Below, piece by piece: positions 18,282 to 27,016 of a stretch of 64,000 bases of DNA (position 1 is its first letter; every line of letters starts with the position of its first letter). The stretch is from positions 62,001 to 126,000 of the forward strand of contig DCYB01000004.1 of assembly GCA_002331385.1 (NCBI GenBank), in the 5' to 3' direction. Under the pieces are notes generated by a model. It did not search any database, was not told the DNA's origin, and saw only the letters and a list, made by a program, of their open reading frames with translations. Source of the stretch: Comamonadaceae bacterium UBA2121. GTDB lineage: Bacteria; Pseudomonadota; Gammaproteobacteria; Burkholderiales; Burkholderiaceae_C. The position numbers and the translations under genes are program-made.

Positions 18282-19436
18282 TTGACCACCCACACTCCCG
18301 CTTATCTGCGCGGCGCAGGCGGCACCCGATTCGGCAAACATGAAGGCAGCGGCGCGCTCGACCTGATGGCCAGCGCCGCGCAGCAGGCCCTGACCAGCGC
18401 TGGACTGGCGCGTGGCGACGTCGATGGCTTGCTGTGCGGATACGCCACCACGCTGCCGCACCTGATGCTCTCGACACTGTTTGCCGAGCGCTTTTCCCTG
18501 CACCCCGCGTACGCCCACAGCATGCAATTAGGCGGCGCCACCGGCGCGGCGATGTTGATGGCAGCGCGCGAGTTGGTACGCAGTGGCCGCTGCCGCAACG
18601 TGCTCGTCGTGGCGGGTGAGAACCGCTTGAGCGGACAGTCGCGTGACAGCTCCATCCAGACGCTCGCACAGGTGGGCGATGCAGATTTTGAAGTGCCCAA
18701 CGGCGCGTCCGTTCCCGCGTACTACGCACTCATGGCGTCGGAGTACATGCACCGCACCGGCATCACCTCCACCGATCTGGCGGGGTTCGCCGTGCTCATG
18801 CGCGAGAACGCCATCGACCATCCCGACGCGCATTTGCGCACGTCCATCACGGTGGCCGACGTGCTCGCCAGCAAACCCATCGCCACGCCGCTGTCGTTGC
18901 TGGATTGCTGCCCGATCTCCGACGGCGCCATGGCCCTCGTCGTGTCGTCAGAGCCGGGCGAACGGGCCGCCATCCGGATGCGCGGAGCAGGCCAGGCGCA
19001 CCGGCACCAGCACCTGACCGCGATGCAGGACGTGATGCAGTGCGGTGCCGCGCACGCCGCGGCGATCGCCTTGCAGGAAGCGGGCATGGCGCCGGGCGAT
19101 TTCGACTATCTCGGCATCTACGACTCGTTCACCATCACGCTCGTCATGCTGCTGGAAGAACTGGGATTCGCCCCGCGCGCCGAGGCGGCTGCGCGCCTTC
19201 GCCATGGCGACTTTGCCCGCACTGGCGCATTGCCGCTCAACACGCATGGCGGCCTGCTCTCGTACGGCCACTGCGGTGTGGCCGGTGGCATGGCGCATGT
19301 CGTCGAGGCATGGCGGCAAATGAGCGGCGTGGCCGGCGCACGCCAACCGGCGCGCACGCCGCAACACGCCTTCATCCACGCCGATGGCGGCGTCATGTCA
19401 TCCCACGTGAGCCTTGCGCTCACACGCGAGCGCTGA
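18282..19436 (+). CDS. thiolase-superfamily protein lacking the nucleophilic Cys
   Basis: 384-residue member of the SCP2-type thiolase/lipid-transfer group. The start is a TTG at 18282, with AAGGAG six bases upstream; an ATG at 18237 overlaps the iclR stop but lacks a site. In normal thiolases the acyl-accepting Cys lies in a CASG block; here the equivalent segment at residues 81-88 is MQLGGATG, so the nucleophile is missing. The C-terminal NTHGGLLSYGHCG (a GHxxG block) is present. A DUF35 partner follows, as for thiolase-like aldolases of side-chain degradation (Ltp2-type). An aldolase or scaffold role is therefore more likely than thiolysis. Confidence 0.85.
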   Translation: MTTHTPAYLRGAGGTRFGKHEGSGALDLMASAAQQALTSAGLARGDVDGLLCGYATTLPHLMLSTLFAERFSLHPAYAHSMQLGGATGAAMLMAARELVRSGRCRNVLVVAGENRLSGQSRDSSIQTLAQVGDADFEVPNGASVPAYYALMASEYMHRTGITSTDLAGFAVLMRENAIDHPDAHLRTSITVADVLASKPIATPLSLLDCCPISDGAMALVVSSEPGERAAIRMRGAGQAHRHQHLTAMQDVMQCGAAHAAAIALQEAGMAPGDFDYLGIYDSFTITLVMLLEELGFAPRAEAAARLRHGDFARTGALPLNTHGGLLSYGHCGVAGGMAHVVEAWRQMSGVAGARQPARTPQHAFIHADGGVMSSHVSLALTRER

Positions 19437-19448
19437 AGGAGCCAGTCC

Positions 19449-19844
19449 ATGAACGACATCACCACCGTACAACCGCTCGCTGCCCCATTCATCCAGGGCC
19501 TCGCCGCGCACACGCTGCGCTACCAGCATTGCCCCGCCTGCGGTCATGCCCAGACGCTCGCCCACTACGCCTGCCAGCGTTGCGCGAGCGATCAGCTCGC
19601 ATGGCGCGACGCGAGCGGCAACGCCACCGTGCGTGCCTGCACGGTCGTGGCGCGAGCGCCGTCCGAAGAATTCCGCGCGCTCGCACCCTACACGTTGGTC
19701 ATCGCCCAACTGGACGAAGGCCCGCGCCTCATGGCGCATGCCGACGCCCGGGTGCAGATTGGCCAGCGCGTGCGTGCCGGATTCTTCGAGCACAACGGTC
19801 GCACCCTGATCCGCTTTTTCCCCAGCGAAGACGCGCCGGGCTGA
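19449..19844 (+). CDS. Zn-ribbon/OB-fold (DUF35) partner protein
   Basis: 131-residue DUF35 protein: N-terminal rubredoxin-like zinc ribbon with CPACGHAQ and CQRC, and a C-terminal OB fold. Family members bind acyl-CoA and stack on thiolase-like enzymes. The gene begins 12 bases after the thiolase-like stop with AAGGAG before ATG, so coupled expression with it is likely. Alone it has no known catalytic role. Confidence 0.88.
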   Translation: MNDITTVQPLAAPFIQGLAAHTLRYQHCPACGHAQTLAHYACQRCASDQLAWRDASGNATVRACTVVARAPSEEFRALAPYTLVIAQLDEGPRLMAHADARVQIGQRVRAGFFEHNGRTLIRFFPSEDAPG

Positions 19845-19953
19845 CACGTCGCCGTTGCCTTTGCCCTTGCCTTTTGCAGCCCCCACAACAGATCACCGAT
19901 CACGAACCGGACGGGCGCCGTCCACCGCACCCACCACCATAGGAGACAAACCC

Positions 19954-20955
19954 ATGACCCCATCCACACGCACTTCCCGCACTCGCCGCAGCGCGGTGTT
20001 CCTGGCCTGCGCCAGCGCACTGTGGGCAAGCGCACTGTCGCCAGCGCTCGCCAATTCGGACTATCCCAACAAGCCCATTCGCGTCGTCGTGCCCTACCCG
20101 CCGGGTGGCCCCACGGACATTGTTGCCCGCGTGGTCGCGCAGAAGCTGCAAGAGCAGATGGGGCAGTCCTTCATCATCGACAACAAGCCCGGCGCTGGTG
20201 CGAATCTCGGCGCCGAAGCCGTGGCACGCAGCGCGCCCGATGGCTACACCCTCGTTGTTGCCACCACGGCCCACGCGATCAATCCTTCGCTATTCTCCAA
20301 GCTCAACTACTCCATCACCAAGGATTTCGCTCCCATCTCGCAACTCACGAGTGGCCCGCTGGTTATCGTGACCACGCCCTCGCTGCCCGCCAGCAACGTG
20401 AAGGAGCTGATCGCGCTGGCCAAGTCCAAGCCGGGCGCGCTGAATTTCGCCTCGTCCGGCAACGGCCAATCCACGCACCTGTCCGCCGAATTGTTCAGCG
20501 CCATGGCCGGCGTGAAGATGAACCACGTGCCCTACAAAGGCAGCGCCCCCGCCCTCACCGACGTGATGAGCGGACAGGCCGACCTGATGTTCGACACCAT
20601 GCTCTCGTCCATGCCCTTCGTGAAGGGCGGCAAGCTCAAGGCAGTGGCGGTCACCAGCAGCAAGCGTTCGCCGAGCGCGCCAGACCTGCCGACCGTTGCC
20701 GAGGCCGGTCTGCCTGGCTATGAAGCCATCGCGTGGAACGGCCTGCTCGCCCCCGCCGGCACGCCCACCGAAATCATCCAGCGGCTGAACGCCGAATTGA
20801 AGAAGGTGCTGGAGAACCCCGAAGTGAAACAGCGCTTCGACGCGCAGGGCTTTGCCGCCAAGTGGGATGCACCGGCCGAGTTCGGCACCTTCCTCCAGAC
20901 CGAAGTCGACAAGTGGGGCAAGGTGGTGAAGACCTCCGGCGCCAAGGTGGACTGA
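19954..20955 (+). CDS. Bug-family (TctC-like) solute-binding protein
   Basis: 333-residue periplasmic binding protein. Signal peptide (RRSAVFLACASALWASALSPALA), then YPNKPIRVVVPYPPGGPTDI, the pocket segment IDNKPGAGANLGAEAVARSAPDGYT, and HAINPSLFSKLNYS. Start at 19954 has AGGAG upstream; a longer frame to 19855 begins in the spacer and is not signal-like. Third gene of the IclR operon, so it probably captures the acyl-type substrate processed by the neighbouring enzymes. It is a paralogue of the binding protein at 8807-9793. Confidence 0.93.
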   Translation: MTPSTRTSRTRRSAVFLACASALWASALSPALANSDYPNKPIRVVVPYPPGGPTDIVARVVAQKLQEQMGQSFIIDNKPGAGANLGAEAVARSAPDGYTLVVATTAHAINPSLFSKLNYSITKDFAPISQLTSGPLVIVTTPSLPASNVKELIALAKSKPGALNFASSGNGQSTHLSAELFSAMAGVKMNHVPYKGSAPALTDVMSGQADLMFDTMLSSMPFVKGGKLKAVAVTSSKRSPSAPDLPTVAEAGLPGYEAIAWNGLLAPAGTPTEIIQRLNAELKKVLENPEVKQRFDAQGFAAKWDAPAEFGTFLQTEVDKWGKVVKTSGAKVD

Positions 20956-21010
20956 ACTTCTTTCCCCGGCCTGCCCGCAACGCCTTCAGCCAGCACACAA
21001 CGACACTCAC

Positions 21011-23128
21011 ATGACGGACCTTCTCACCTCGGCGCTCAATCCGCGTTCGGTCGCCATCATTGGCGCATCGGACAACATCCACAAGATTGGCGGGCGCCCC
21101 ATCTACTACATGCAGCAGCATGGCTTTCAGGGCAAGGTGTACCCCATCAACCCGACCCGCACCGAGATCCAGGGCCATCGCGCCTACGGCACGCTGGGCG
21201 ATCTGCCGGAGGTGCCCGACCTCGCCCTCATCGTCGTCGGTGGCGACAAGACCGTGTCAGCCGTCGAGGAATGTGCGGCGCGCGGCGTGAAATCGGCCGT
21301 GATCATCGCCTCCGGCTTTGGCGAGACGGGGCCCGAAGGCAAGGAGCTGGAGCAGCACATGCTGGACAAGGCGCGCGCCACCGGCATGCGGCTGTACGGT
21401 CCCAACACGCAAGGGCTGGCCAATTTCGGCACCGGCGCGATTGCGGGCTTTTCCACCATGTTCATCGAGGTGCCGCCGATGGACGGCCCCATCGGCATCG
21501 TGAGCCAGAGTGGCGGCATGAGTGCCATGACCTATGGCCTGCTGCGCGGTCGCGGACTGGGCGTGCGCCACGTGCATGCCACGGGCAATGAGGCCGACGT
21601 CAGCGTGGGTGAGATGGCGCTGGCCGTGGCGCATGATCCGGACGTGAAGCTGTTGCTGCTCTATCTGGAAACCATCACCAAGCCGGACGTGCTGGCACAG
21701 GCCGCCGCCATTGCGCGTGAGCGCGATCTGCCCATCGTCGCCGTTAAGGCCGGGCGCACGGCGGGCGGGCAGCGCGCGGCGTCCTCGCACACCGGCTCGC
21801 TGGCCAACGAAGATCGCACCGTGAATGCGTTCTTCGAACACCACGGCATCTGGCGTGTGCGCGATCCGCACGAGCAGGCGCGCGCGGCGCAGGCCTATCT
21901 CAAGGGCTGGAGGCCGCAGGGCAAGCGCCTCGTGGTGATCAGCAATTCGGGTGCCAGCTGCGTCATGGGCGCCGATGCGGCGGACGATGAACAACTGCCG
22001 CTGGCCGAGCTCTCACCCGCCACGCAGACTGCCGTGGCCGAGAAGCTGCCGGGTTTCGCCACCACGCAGAACCCCATCGACATCACGGCGGCGCTGCTGT
22101 CCAACAGCGGCCTGTTCGGCGAAGTGCTGCCTGCAGTGGCCAAGGACCCCGCCGCCGATCTCTTTTTCATCCACATTCCCGTTGCCGGTGCGGGTTATGA
22201 CGTGGAGCGCTTTGCCCGCGATGCGGCGGCGTTCGAGGCCGCCACTGGCAAACCCGTTGCCGTGGCCGCGTGGCAGGACAGCGTGGCGCAGGCTTTTCGC
22301 GCGCATGGCATCGCCACGTTCCCGAACGAGGGCGACGCCATCGCGGTGCTGGCCCAACTCGCCAATCACACCGCGCTCTTGCGCAAACAGGCGGGACATC
22401 CGAAGCCTGTGCCACCTCTGGCATTGCCAACGTCATCGCCGCTGTCGGCGCGCTCGGGCGGCTTCCTGAATGAAGCCCAAAGCCTGCAACTGCTGGGCGA
22501 ACACGGCGTTCCCGTCGTCCCGATGGCGCTGTGCCAGAGCGCAGACGAGGCGCGCGCAGCGTTCGAGCGCATTAGCGCCGACGGAAGCCGCGTGGTGGTG
22601 AAGGCATGTTCCAGTGACATTCCCCACAAGTCCGAACATGGGCTTGTGGCGCTCAACGTCGCGTCGGCACGGCAGGCGGGCGAGCTGTTTGAGCAGTTCT
22701 GGCAAAAAATGGCGGACATGCAGGCCGCACGCGAGGGCGTCATCGTGGCTGCCATGTGCAAGGGCCGCCAGGAATTCATGGTGGGCGCGCGCGTCGATCC
22801 TGTGTTTGGCCCGGTCGTGGTCGTTGGCGATGGCGGCAAATACACGGAAGCCCTGAACGACTGCGTCGTCTTGCTGCCCCCCTTCAGCGCACAAGACGTG
22901 CAGACCGCATTGCAGCGCCTGCACATGGCGCCCCTGCTGGCTGGTTTGCGTGGAGAACCGCCGCTCGACGTCGCCGCGCTGGCGCAACTCACCGTCGCGG
23001 TGTCGGAGTTCGTCATGCGCGCACGCGGTCAGGTGGCCTCGCTCGACCTGAACCCCGTCCTGGTCGGCTCGGCAGGCGAAGGCGCCATGGTTGTGGATGC
23101 CCTGATCGAAGTCGCCGCCGCCCGCTGA
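21011..23128 (+). CDS. acyl-CoA ligase (NDP-forming) family, CoA-binding plus ATP-grasp
   Basis: 705-residue acetate--CoA ligase-like protein, NDP-forming type, with all parts in one chain: CoA-binding Rossmann domain (LNPRSVAIIGASDNIHKIGG at the start), ligase-CoA region with VSQSGGMSAM near 160 and the phosphohistidine-type SSHTGSLANEDRTV near 260, and a C-terminal ATP-grasp (ESVAL-like GEHGVPVVPMALC, VVKACSSDIPHKSEHG). It activates a carboxylic acid to its CoA thioester or runs in reverse. Last gene of the IclR operon; the organic acid delivered by the Bug protein is the likely substrate. Specificity cannot be read. Confidence 0.88.
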   Translation: MTDLLTSALNPRSVAIIGASDNIHKIGGRPIYYMQQHGFQGKVYPINPTRTEIQGHRAYGTLGDLPEVPDLALIVVGGDKTVSAVEECAARGVKSAVIIASGFGETGPEGKELEQHMLDKARATGMRLYGPNTQGLANFGTGAIAGFSTMFIEVPPMDGPIGIVSQSGGMSAMTYGLLRGRGLGVRHVHATGNEADVSVGEMALAVAHDPDVKLLLLYLETITKPDVLAQAAAIARERDLPIVAVKAGRTAGGQRAASSHTGSLANEDRTVNAFFEHHGIWRVRDPHEQARAAQAYLKGWRPQGKRLVVISNSGASCVMGADAADDEQLPLAELSPATQTAVAEKLPGFATTQNPIDITAALLSNSGLFGEVLPAVAKDPAADLFFIHIPVAGAGYDVERFARDAAAFEAATGKPVAVAAWQDSVAQAFRAHGIATFPNEGDAIAVLAQLANHTALLRKQAGHPKPVPPLALPTSSPLSARSGGFLNEAQSLQLLGEHGVPVVPMALCQSADEARAAFERISADGSRVVVKACSSDIPHKSEHGLVALNVASARQAGELFEQFWQKMADMQAAREGVIVAAMCKGRQEFMVGARVDPVFGPVVVVGDGGKYTEALNDCVVLLPPFSAQDVQTALQRLHMAPLLAGLRGEPPLDVAALAQLTVAVSEFVMRARGQVASLDLNPVLVGSAGEGAMVVDALIEVAAAR

Positions 23129-23347
23129 CCACACCGCCCTGCGCTTTGCACCCTCGACCACAAGGCGCGCAGGGCGCACCGATGTGGCATTTATCCCCCA
23201 GCCGATGTCAGCGTTGTCTCACAGACAAGCGCCGCCGTCGGGGCTACGGTAATGCAGTACCCGCAACGCCGCCAGCACCACGCCGTGTGCCAACGCATGG
23301 CCCGGGCGGCGCATGCGGTACCACTTCACCAACATAGGAAGGGATCC

Positions 23348-23905
23348 ATGATGAACGCCACGAAAGCCTCTGCCAAGAAGGGCACATTGCAACTCGACCA
23401 AAAACGATTGGACGCCGCCAAACGCAGCCTCGACAAGGGTGCCGTCGTGCCCGACTCCGGCCCCTATCGCGAGGACATCATCCGCCTGCTCAATGACTCG
23501 CTCGCCACCGAGCTGGTCTGCATCCTGCGCTACAAGCGCCATCACTACACCGCAACGGGCCTGGAGTCTCCGGCCATCGCCGAAGAGTTCCTCGTGCACG
23601 CGAACGAGGAGCAGGCCCACGCCGATCGCATCGCTGCGCGCATCGTGCAACTGGGCGGCGAGCCCGACTTCAACCCCGACTCGCTCACCAAGCGCAGCCA
23701 CGCCGAGTACAACGAGCAACTGGAGCTGCACGAGATGATCCGCTCCAACCTCATCGCAGAGCGCGTGGCTATCGAGGCGTACACGCAGATGATCGAGCTC
23801 ATCGGCGACAAGGACCACACGACGCGCCGCCTGATCGAGCAAATCCTCGAGCAGGAGCAGGAGCACGCGGACGAACTCTCGGACTGGATGAAAAAGGCCA
23901 GTTGA
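23348..23905 (+). CDS. ferritin-like (bacterioferritin-type) diiron protein
   Basis: 185-residue four-helix-bundle protein. Diiron ligand sets are visible: LATELVCILRYKRHH (Glu), HANEEQAHADRIAARI (ExxH), IAERVAIEAYTQMIEL (Glu) and EQEQEHADEL (ExxH). Such proteins oxidise and store iron or protect DNA during stress. A lysine-rich N-terminal extension of about 30 residues precedes the bundle. The AGGAAGGG ribosome binding site precedes two tandem ATGs at 23348. No bacterioferritin-associated ferredoxin gene is next to it. Single gene with its own terminator; the 219-base region upstream holds no other gene. Confidence 0.88.
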   Translation: MMNATKASAKKGTLQLDQKRLDAAKRSLDKGAVVPDSGPYREDIIRLLNDSLATELVCILRYKRHHYTATGLESPAIAEEFLVHANEEQAHADRIAARIVQLGGEPDFNPDSLTKRSHAEYNEQLELHEMIRSNLIAERVAIEAYTQMIELIGDKDHTTRRLIEQILEQEQEHADELSDWMKKAS

Positions 23906-23921
23906 GCCTTTCACACAACGC

Positions 23922-23959
23922 GCGCCCGGATCGCCATTGCGCGGTGCGGGCGCTTTTTT
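23922..23959 (+). terminator. terminator of the ferritin-like gene
   Basis: Stem GCGCCCG / CGGGCGC closing a longer loop, with TTTTTT immediately after. Intrinsic terminator 17 bases beyond the stop. Confidence 0.75.
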
Positions 23960-24061
23960 CTTCTGTGTTTTGACCGACCGGATTCAGCCTGCGCCCGAAG
24001 CTGTGCGACGATCCGCCCGTTGACGCACGAACGGCGTCGAAGATACACAGAAAGAAACTTC

Positions 24062-24640
24062 ATGAAGAACCAGAAAAATGTTGTCTTCGCGGCTCTGACC
24101 GCGGTGGTGCTGGCCGTGGCCGTGCTGCTTTTTGCGTCTCCCTACATCGCGCTGCACTCCATCAAGAAAGCGCTGGACGCGCAAGACGCCACCCGCTTGT
24201 CGCAGTACGTCGACTTCCCGGTGCTGCGCGAGAACCTCAAGGGCAAGCTGATGGAATCCATGGCCGCCAAGCTGCCGCCGTCGCAAGACTCGGACAACCC
24301 GTTTGGCGGCATCGGCAAGATGATTGGCGGCGTGGTGATTGGCGCGGCAGTTGACGGCCTGGTCTCTCCCGCCAGCGTGATGATGGTGATGCAGTCGGGT
24401 CAAGTCGCGCCCAGAACGCCGTCGTCCACCGGCCCCTCGCAAGAGCCGCCATCCGAGCCACAAGCGCAGCCAGCGCCTTCGACGCCCGAGCAAGTCACTT
24501 CACGTAATTTTTCCGTCGACTACCAAGGCTTCAACCTCGTGCGCGTCTACCGCAAGAGCGATCCTGATACCGACTTCTACTTCCGCCGCGACGGCCTCAT
24601 GGGCTGGAAGCTCATCGATATGAACCTGCGTGGCATGTGA
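24062..24640 (+). CDS. DUF2939 family membrane-anchored protein
   Basis: 192-residue protein with one N-terminal membrane helix or uncleaved signal (VVFAALTAVVLAVAVLLFAS) and a periplasmic DUF2939 domain (SIKKALDAQDATRLSQYVDFPVLRENLKGKL near residue 35). A Gly-rich segment (GGIGKMIGGVVIGAAVDGLV) and a Pro/Ser-rich linker precede the C-terminal strand block (SVDYQGFNLVRVYRKSDPDTDFYFRRDGLMGWKLIDM). GATACACAGAAAGAAACTT precedes ATG 24062. Function unknown in the family; a tail resembling SH3-like or cystatin-type repeats is typical. Confidence 0.78.
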   Translation: MKNQKNVVFAALTAVVLAVAVLLFASPYIALHSIKKALDAQDATRLSQYVDFPVLRENLKGKLMESMAAKLPPSQDSDNPFGGIGKMIGGVVIGAAVDGLVSPASVMMVMQSGQVAPRTPSSTGPSQEPPSEPQAQPAPSTPEQVTSRNFSVDYQGFNLVRVYRKSDPDTDFYFRRDGLMGWKLIDMNLRGM

Positions 24641-24759
24641 GCTGTTGCGTAGAGCCCCATCCGATGGCGGCTCAGCCTGTTGACTGACAAGTGCACCCGC
24701 AGGCTTCAGCTAAAAACACGTTGAAGCCCAAGATGGGCACATCCAACGGAGTACACCCA

Positions 24760-25005
24760 ATGCCCCAAGCGCCAACGCATGAAGAGACCGTGGCCAAAAG
24801 AATTCTCTACATCATGGTCAACGAACAAGGCCTGCGCGCGGGCGATGGCATGAGCCCCGACAACCTGTCGCAAGACTTGGCTCGCCACGACATCGCGCAG
24901 ACCGATCAACTGCAAGCCGTGCAGTACGCCAAGGAAAAAGGCTGGCTGCGCGACGGCCCCTACGGCGAGCTGCAACTCACGGAAACCGGTTTCGCGGTGG
25001 ATTGA
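24760..25005 (+). CDS. small winged-helix-like hypothetical protein
   Basis: 81-residue acidic cytosolic protein, no family recognised. The pattern EETVAKRILYIMVNEQGLRAGDGMS...LQAVQYAKEKGWLRDGPYGELQLTETGFAVD (written here in parts) looks like a compact winged-helix fold ending in the typical 'LTETG' beta-wing motif. ATG 24760 is chosen because GGAG sits about eight bases upstream; ATG 24733 is in frame too. Convergent with the DTW gene, three bases apart. A transcription-regulator-like fold is inferred only. Confidence 0.6.
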   Translation: MPQAPTHEETVAKRILYIMVNEQGLRAGDGMSPDNLSQDLARHDIAQTDQLQAVQYAKEKGWLRDGPYGELQLTETGFAVD

Positions 25006-25008
25006 TCA

Positions 25009-25839
25009 TCACGCCTTCGCTGCGTGAAGGCTGAGTGACAAGTGGCGATGCGCATCGCCAAGCCAGTCCGCTGGCAACTGGTTGCGCGCTTGCAGGTAGT
25101 GGTGCGTGAACACGTCCAGCCAATCAGCCATCACGCTGGACGCGGCCGTCTCATGCGCCAGTTCCAGGCACAGTGACGCCACTTCGCTCGTGCAGAAATG
25201 ATCGCCGCGACTGGAGCGGCGCAGCCGGTAGTTCGAAACCTGCTCGGGGTGCAAACTCAGCACGGGGAAGCGGTCCAGATACGGGCTCTTGCGGAACATC
25301 TTGCGCGCCTCGGACCAGGTCGCATCCAGCAACACAAACAGCGGGCGCCGCACGGAACGCTCGCCGCCGTCGCACGTCGGTGGCAAGGCCTGCAATACGG
25401 TACGCGGCTCATTCACGAACTCGCCCGGAAACACCACCACGGGCTCCCATTGCGGCTCGTCCAACAACGCGAGCAGGCGCTCGTTCACCTCCGTGCGTGA
25501 CCAGCCGAACGCCCACGTATCCTGCACCACATCGGCAATCAGCCAGCCCGTGTTGCTTGGCTTGAGCGGCTCGGCATCGTGCATCAGCAGGCACACGCCG
25601 GAACGTGTCGCCAGTTGCGGTCGCACGGCGCAAATGCAATGCGACGGGCGCAGTCTACACCCCTCGCAGCGCTCCCCCTTGGGCCCGCCACGCGCAAGAA
25701 ACGGCCGCGTGCTGCGCGCCAAGCGCTGCGTGCGCAGCCGCGACACCGCATGCGGCACGACGCAGGACGGCGCGGCCCGGTAGGGCCCTGCAGCGAGCTC
25801 CGATTCTCCAGACGCCATGTCGCTCAACCCTGCGGGCAT
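25009..25839 (-). CDS. tapT: DTW-domain tRNA-uridine aminocarboxypropyltransferase
   Basis: 276-residue DTW-domain protein; the family includes TapT (YfiP), which puts the 3-amino-3-carboxypropyl (acp3U) group on tRNA uridine from SAM. The zinc-type CxxC-x-CxC cluster is in ERCEGCRLRPSHCICA, the phosphate/SAM-like loop in VCLLMHDAEPLKPSNTGWLI, and the family signature in LFVLLDATWSEARKM. The start at 25839 overlaps the upstream methyltransferase gene by 16 bases; ATG 25818 is an alternative that clears it. The orthologous enzyme's exact tRNA target is not readable. Confidence 0.88.
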   Translation of the reverse strand: MPAGLSDMASGESELAAGPYRAAPSCVVPHAVSRLRTQRLARSTRPFLARGGPKGERCEGCRLRPSHCICAVRPQLATRSGVCLLMHDAEPLKPSNTGWLIADVVQDTWAFGWSRTEVNERLLALLDEPQWEPVVVFPGEFVNEPRTVLQALPPTCDGGERSVRRPLFVLLDATWSEARKMFRKSPYLDRFPVLSLHPEQVSNYRLRRSSRGDHFCTSEVASLCLELAHETAASSVMADWLDVFTHHYLQARNQLPADWLGDAHRHLSLSLHAAKA

Positions 25840-26429
25840 TCCAGTTCAAACAAAGGCACTTCGCAGGCATGGCTCAGCCACACACCGCCGCCCAGCTCGC
25901 GGAAATGGTCCGACAGCCCGCGCCGATACAACGCCGCGCGGTGGCGGAACAGCCGGCTGTCGGTCAGTTCCTCGTCGATCACCTCGCGCTCGTAGTCTTC
26001 GCGGCTTACCGCCTCGACATACAAACCGCCGCAGCACAACTGCCCCAGATTCTTCAGCGCCTGCTTCAGATCCGGCGGGCTCAAGTAAGGCAACACGCCT
26101 TGGCAAATCACCAGATCGTAGGGCGCGTCACTGTGAAAATCCACAACGGACCCCTGCTGCCAGCCAAACCGCCCGCACAGGTATTCGCTGAACTCCACAC
26201 CGTGGTACGTTGCCCCCGGAAAATGCGACTTCACCACATCGCGCCACAGCCCGATGCCGCAGCCGATGTCCAGCACACGCGCCATCGGCACGCGCAAATA
26301 ACTCAGATACGAGCAGACAAACGAACCCAACCGCGCTGCGTGTTCGGTATCGATCACACTGGTTTTCTTGTCAAAATAAAACCGCTGGTAGTAGGCTTCG
26401 TCGAACCACTGCTCACTTGCTGACTGCAC
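25824..26429 (-). CDS. class I SAM-dependent methyltransferase
   Basis: 201-residue methyltransferase with motif I VLDIGCGIGLWRDVV near residue 60 and post-motif I YHGVEFSEYLC; motif for the catalytic side VICQGVLPYLSPPDLK. The start is a GTG at 26429 with AAGGAG five bases upstream; the ATG at 26459 gives a longer N terminus without a site. The substrate is unknown. The 3' end overlaps the DTW gene, so the two are probably co-transcribed and may both act on RNA, but that is inference. Confidence 0.85.
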   Translation of the reverse strand: MQSASEQWFDEAYYQRFYFDKKTSVIDTEHAARLGSFVCSYLSYLRVPMARVLDIGCGIGLWRDVVKSHFPGATYHGVEFSEYLCGRFGWQQGSVVDFHSDAPYDLVICQGVLPYLSPPDLKQALKNLGQLCCGGLYVEAVSREDYEREVIDEELTDSRLFRHRAALYRRGLSDHFRELGGGVWLSHACEVPLFELECPQG

Positions 26430-26580
26430 GCACACTCCTTTCTCAATCGGCGGCTGCATACCGCCTTGGCACTACAAAGTATCGCCCACCGGAGAAAGCC
26501 GCACCACGCTGATGCGGCGATCCTGACGTCGTGCGCAGCAGTCAGGCTGCGGTGGCTACGCAAGCCACCGGAAAGGCGTC

Positions 26581-26967
26581 TCACGCCTCCTTCGGCGGGC
26601 GGAACGCCAGACACAACTTATTGCCGCTTGGATCGCGCAGGTACGCCAGATACAGGCGGGCCGCGCCTTCACCACGGTAGCCCGGTGGGTCCTCGCACGT
26701 CACGCCGCCATTCGCGACGCCTGCTGCATGGGCTTCGTTCACCTGCTCTGGAGATTGCCCCGCAAAACCGATCGTGCTGCCATTGCCTGCCGTAGCTGGC
26801 TCGCCGTTGAGCGGCGTGGAGATGGCAAACGTGCCGCCCGCATTGCGCCAGAAATAGCGGTTGCGGTTGGCAACGCCGGGCTTCGCGCCCAGCGCACCCA
26901 ACAGTGCATCGTAGAACCTGCGTGATGTTTCAAGGTCGTTGGCACCCAACATGACGTGATTGAACAA
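26581..26967 (-). CDS. VOC family protein (glyoxalase/dioxygenase-like)
   Basis: 128-residue vicinal-oxygen-chelate protein. Typical pattern: FNHVMLGANDLETSRRFYDALLGALG at the start, RNAGGTFAISTPLN in the middle, and the second-half YLRDPSGNKLCLAFR at the end. The TTG at 26967 has AGGAGA upstream and gives the usual family length; a longer frame to 27057 does not look like coding sequence. Metal ligands expected are the first His of NHV and later Glu/His; substrate unknown. It stands 152 bases from the methyltransferase start. Confidence 0.85.
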   Translation of the reverse strand: MFNHVMLGANDLETSRRFYDALLGALGAKPGVANRNRYFWRNAGGTFAISTPLNGEPATAGNGSTIGFAGQSPEQVNEAHAAGVANGGVTCEDPPGYRGEGAARLYLAYLRDPSGNKLCLAFRPPKEA

Positions 26968-27016
26968 GTTGTCTCTCCTATAGTGGTGAATGAACGCCCA
27001 AGCATAGCGGAACAGA

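Noticed and set aside
8807..20955. The two Bug proteins being the missing TctC of the TctD/TctE system.
   Set aside because: They lie 24-37 kb away in unrelated operons with other regulators; no evidence ties them together.
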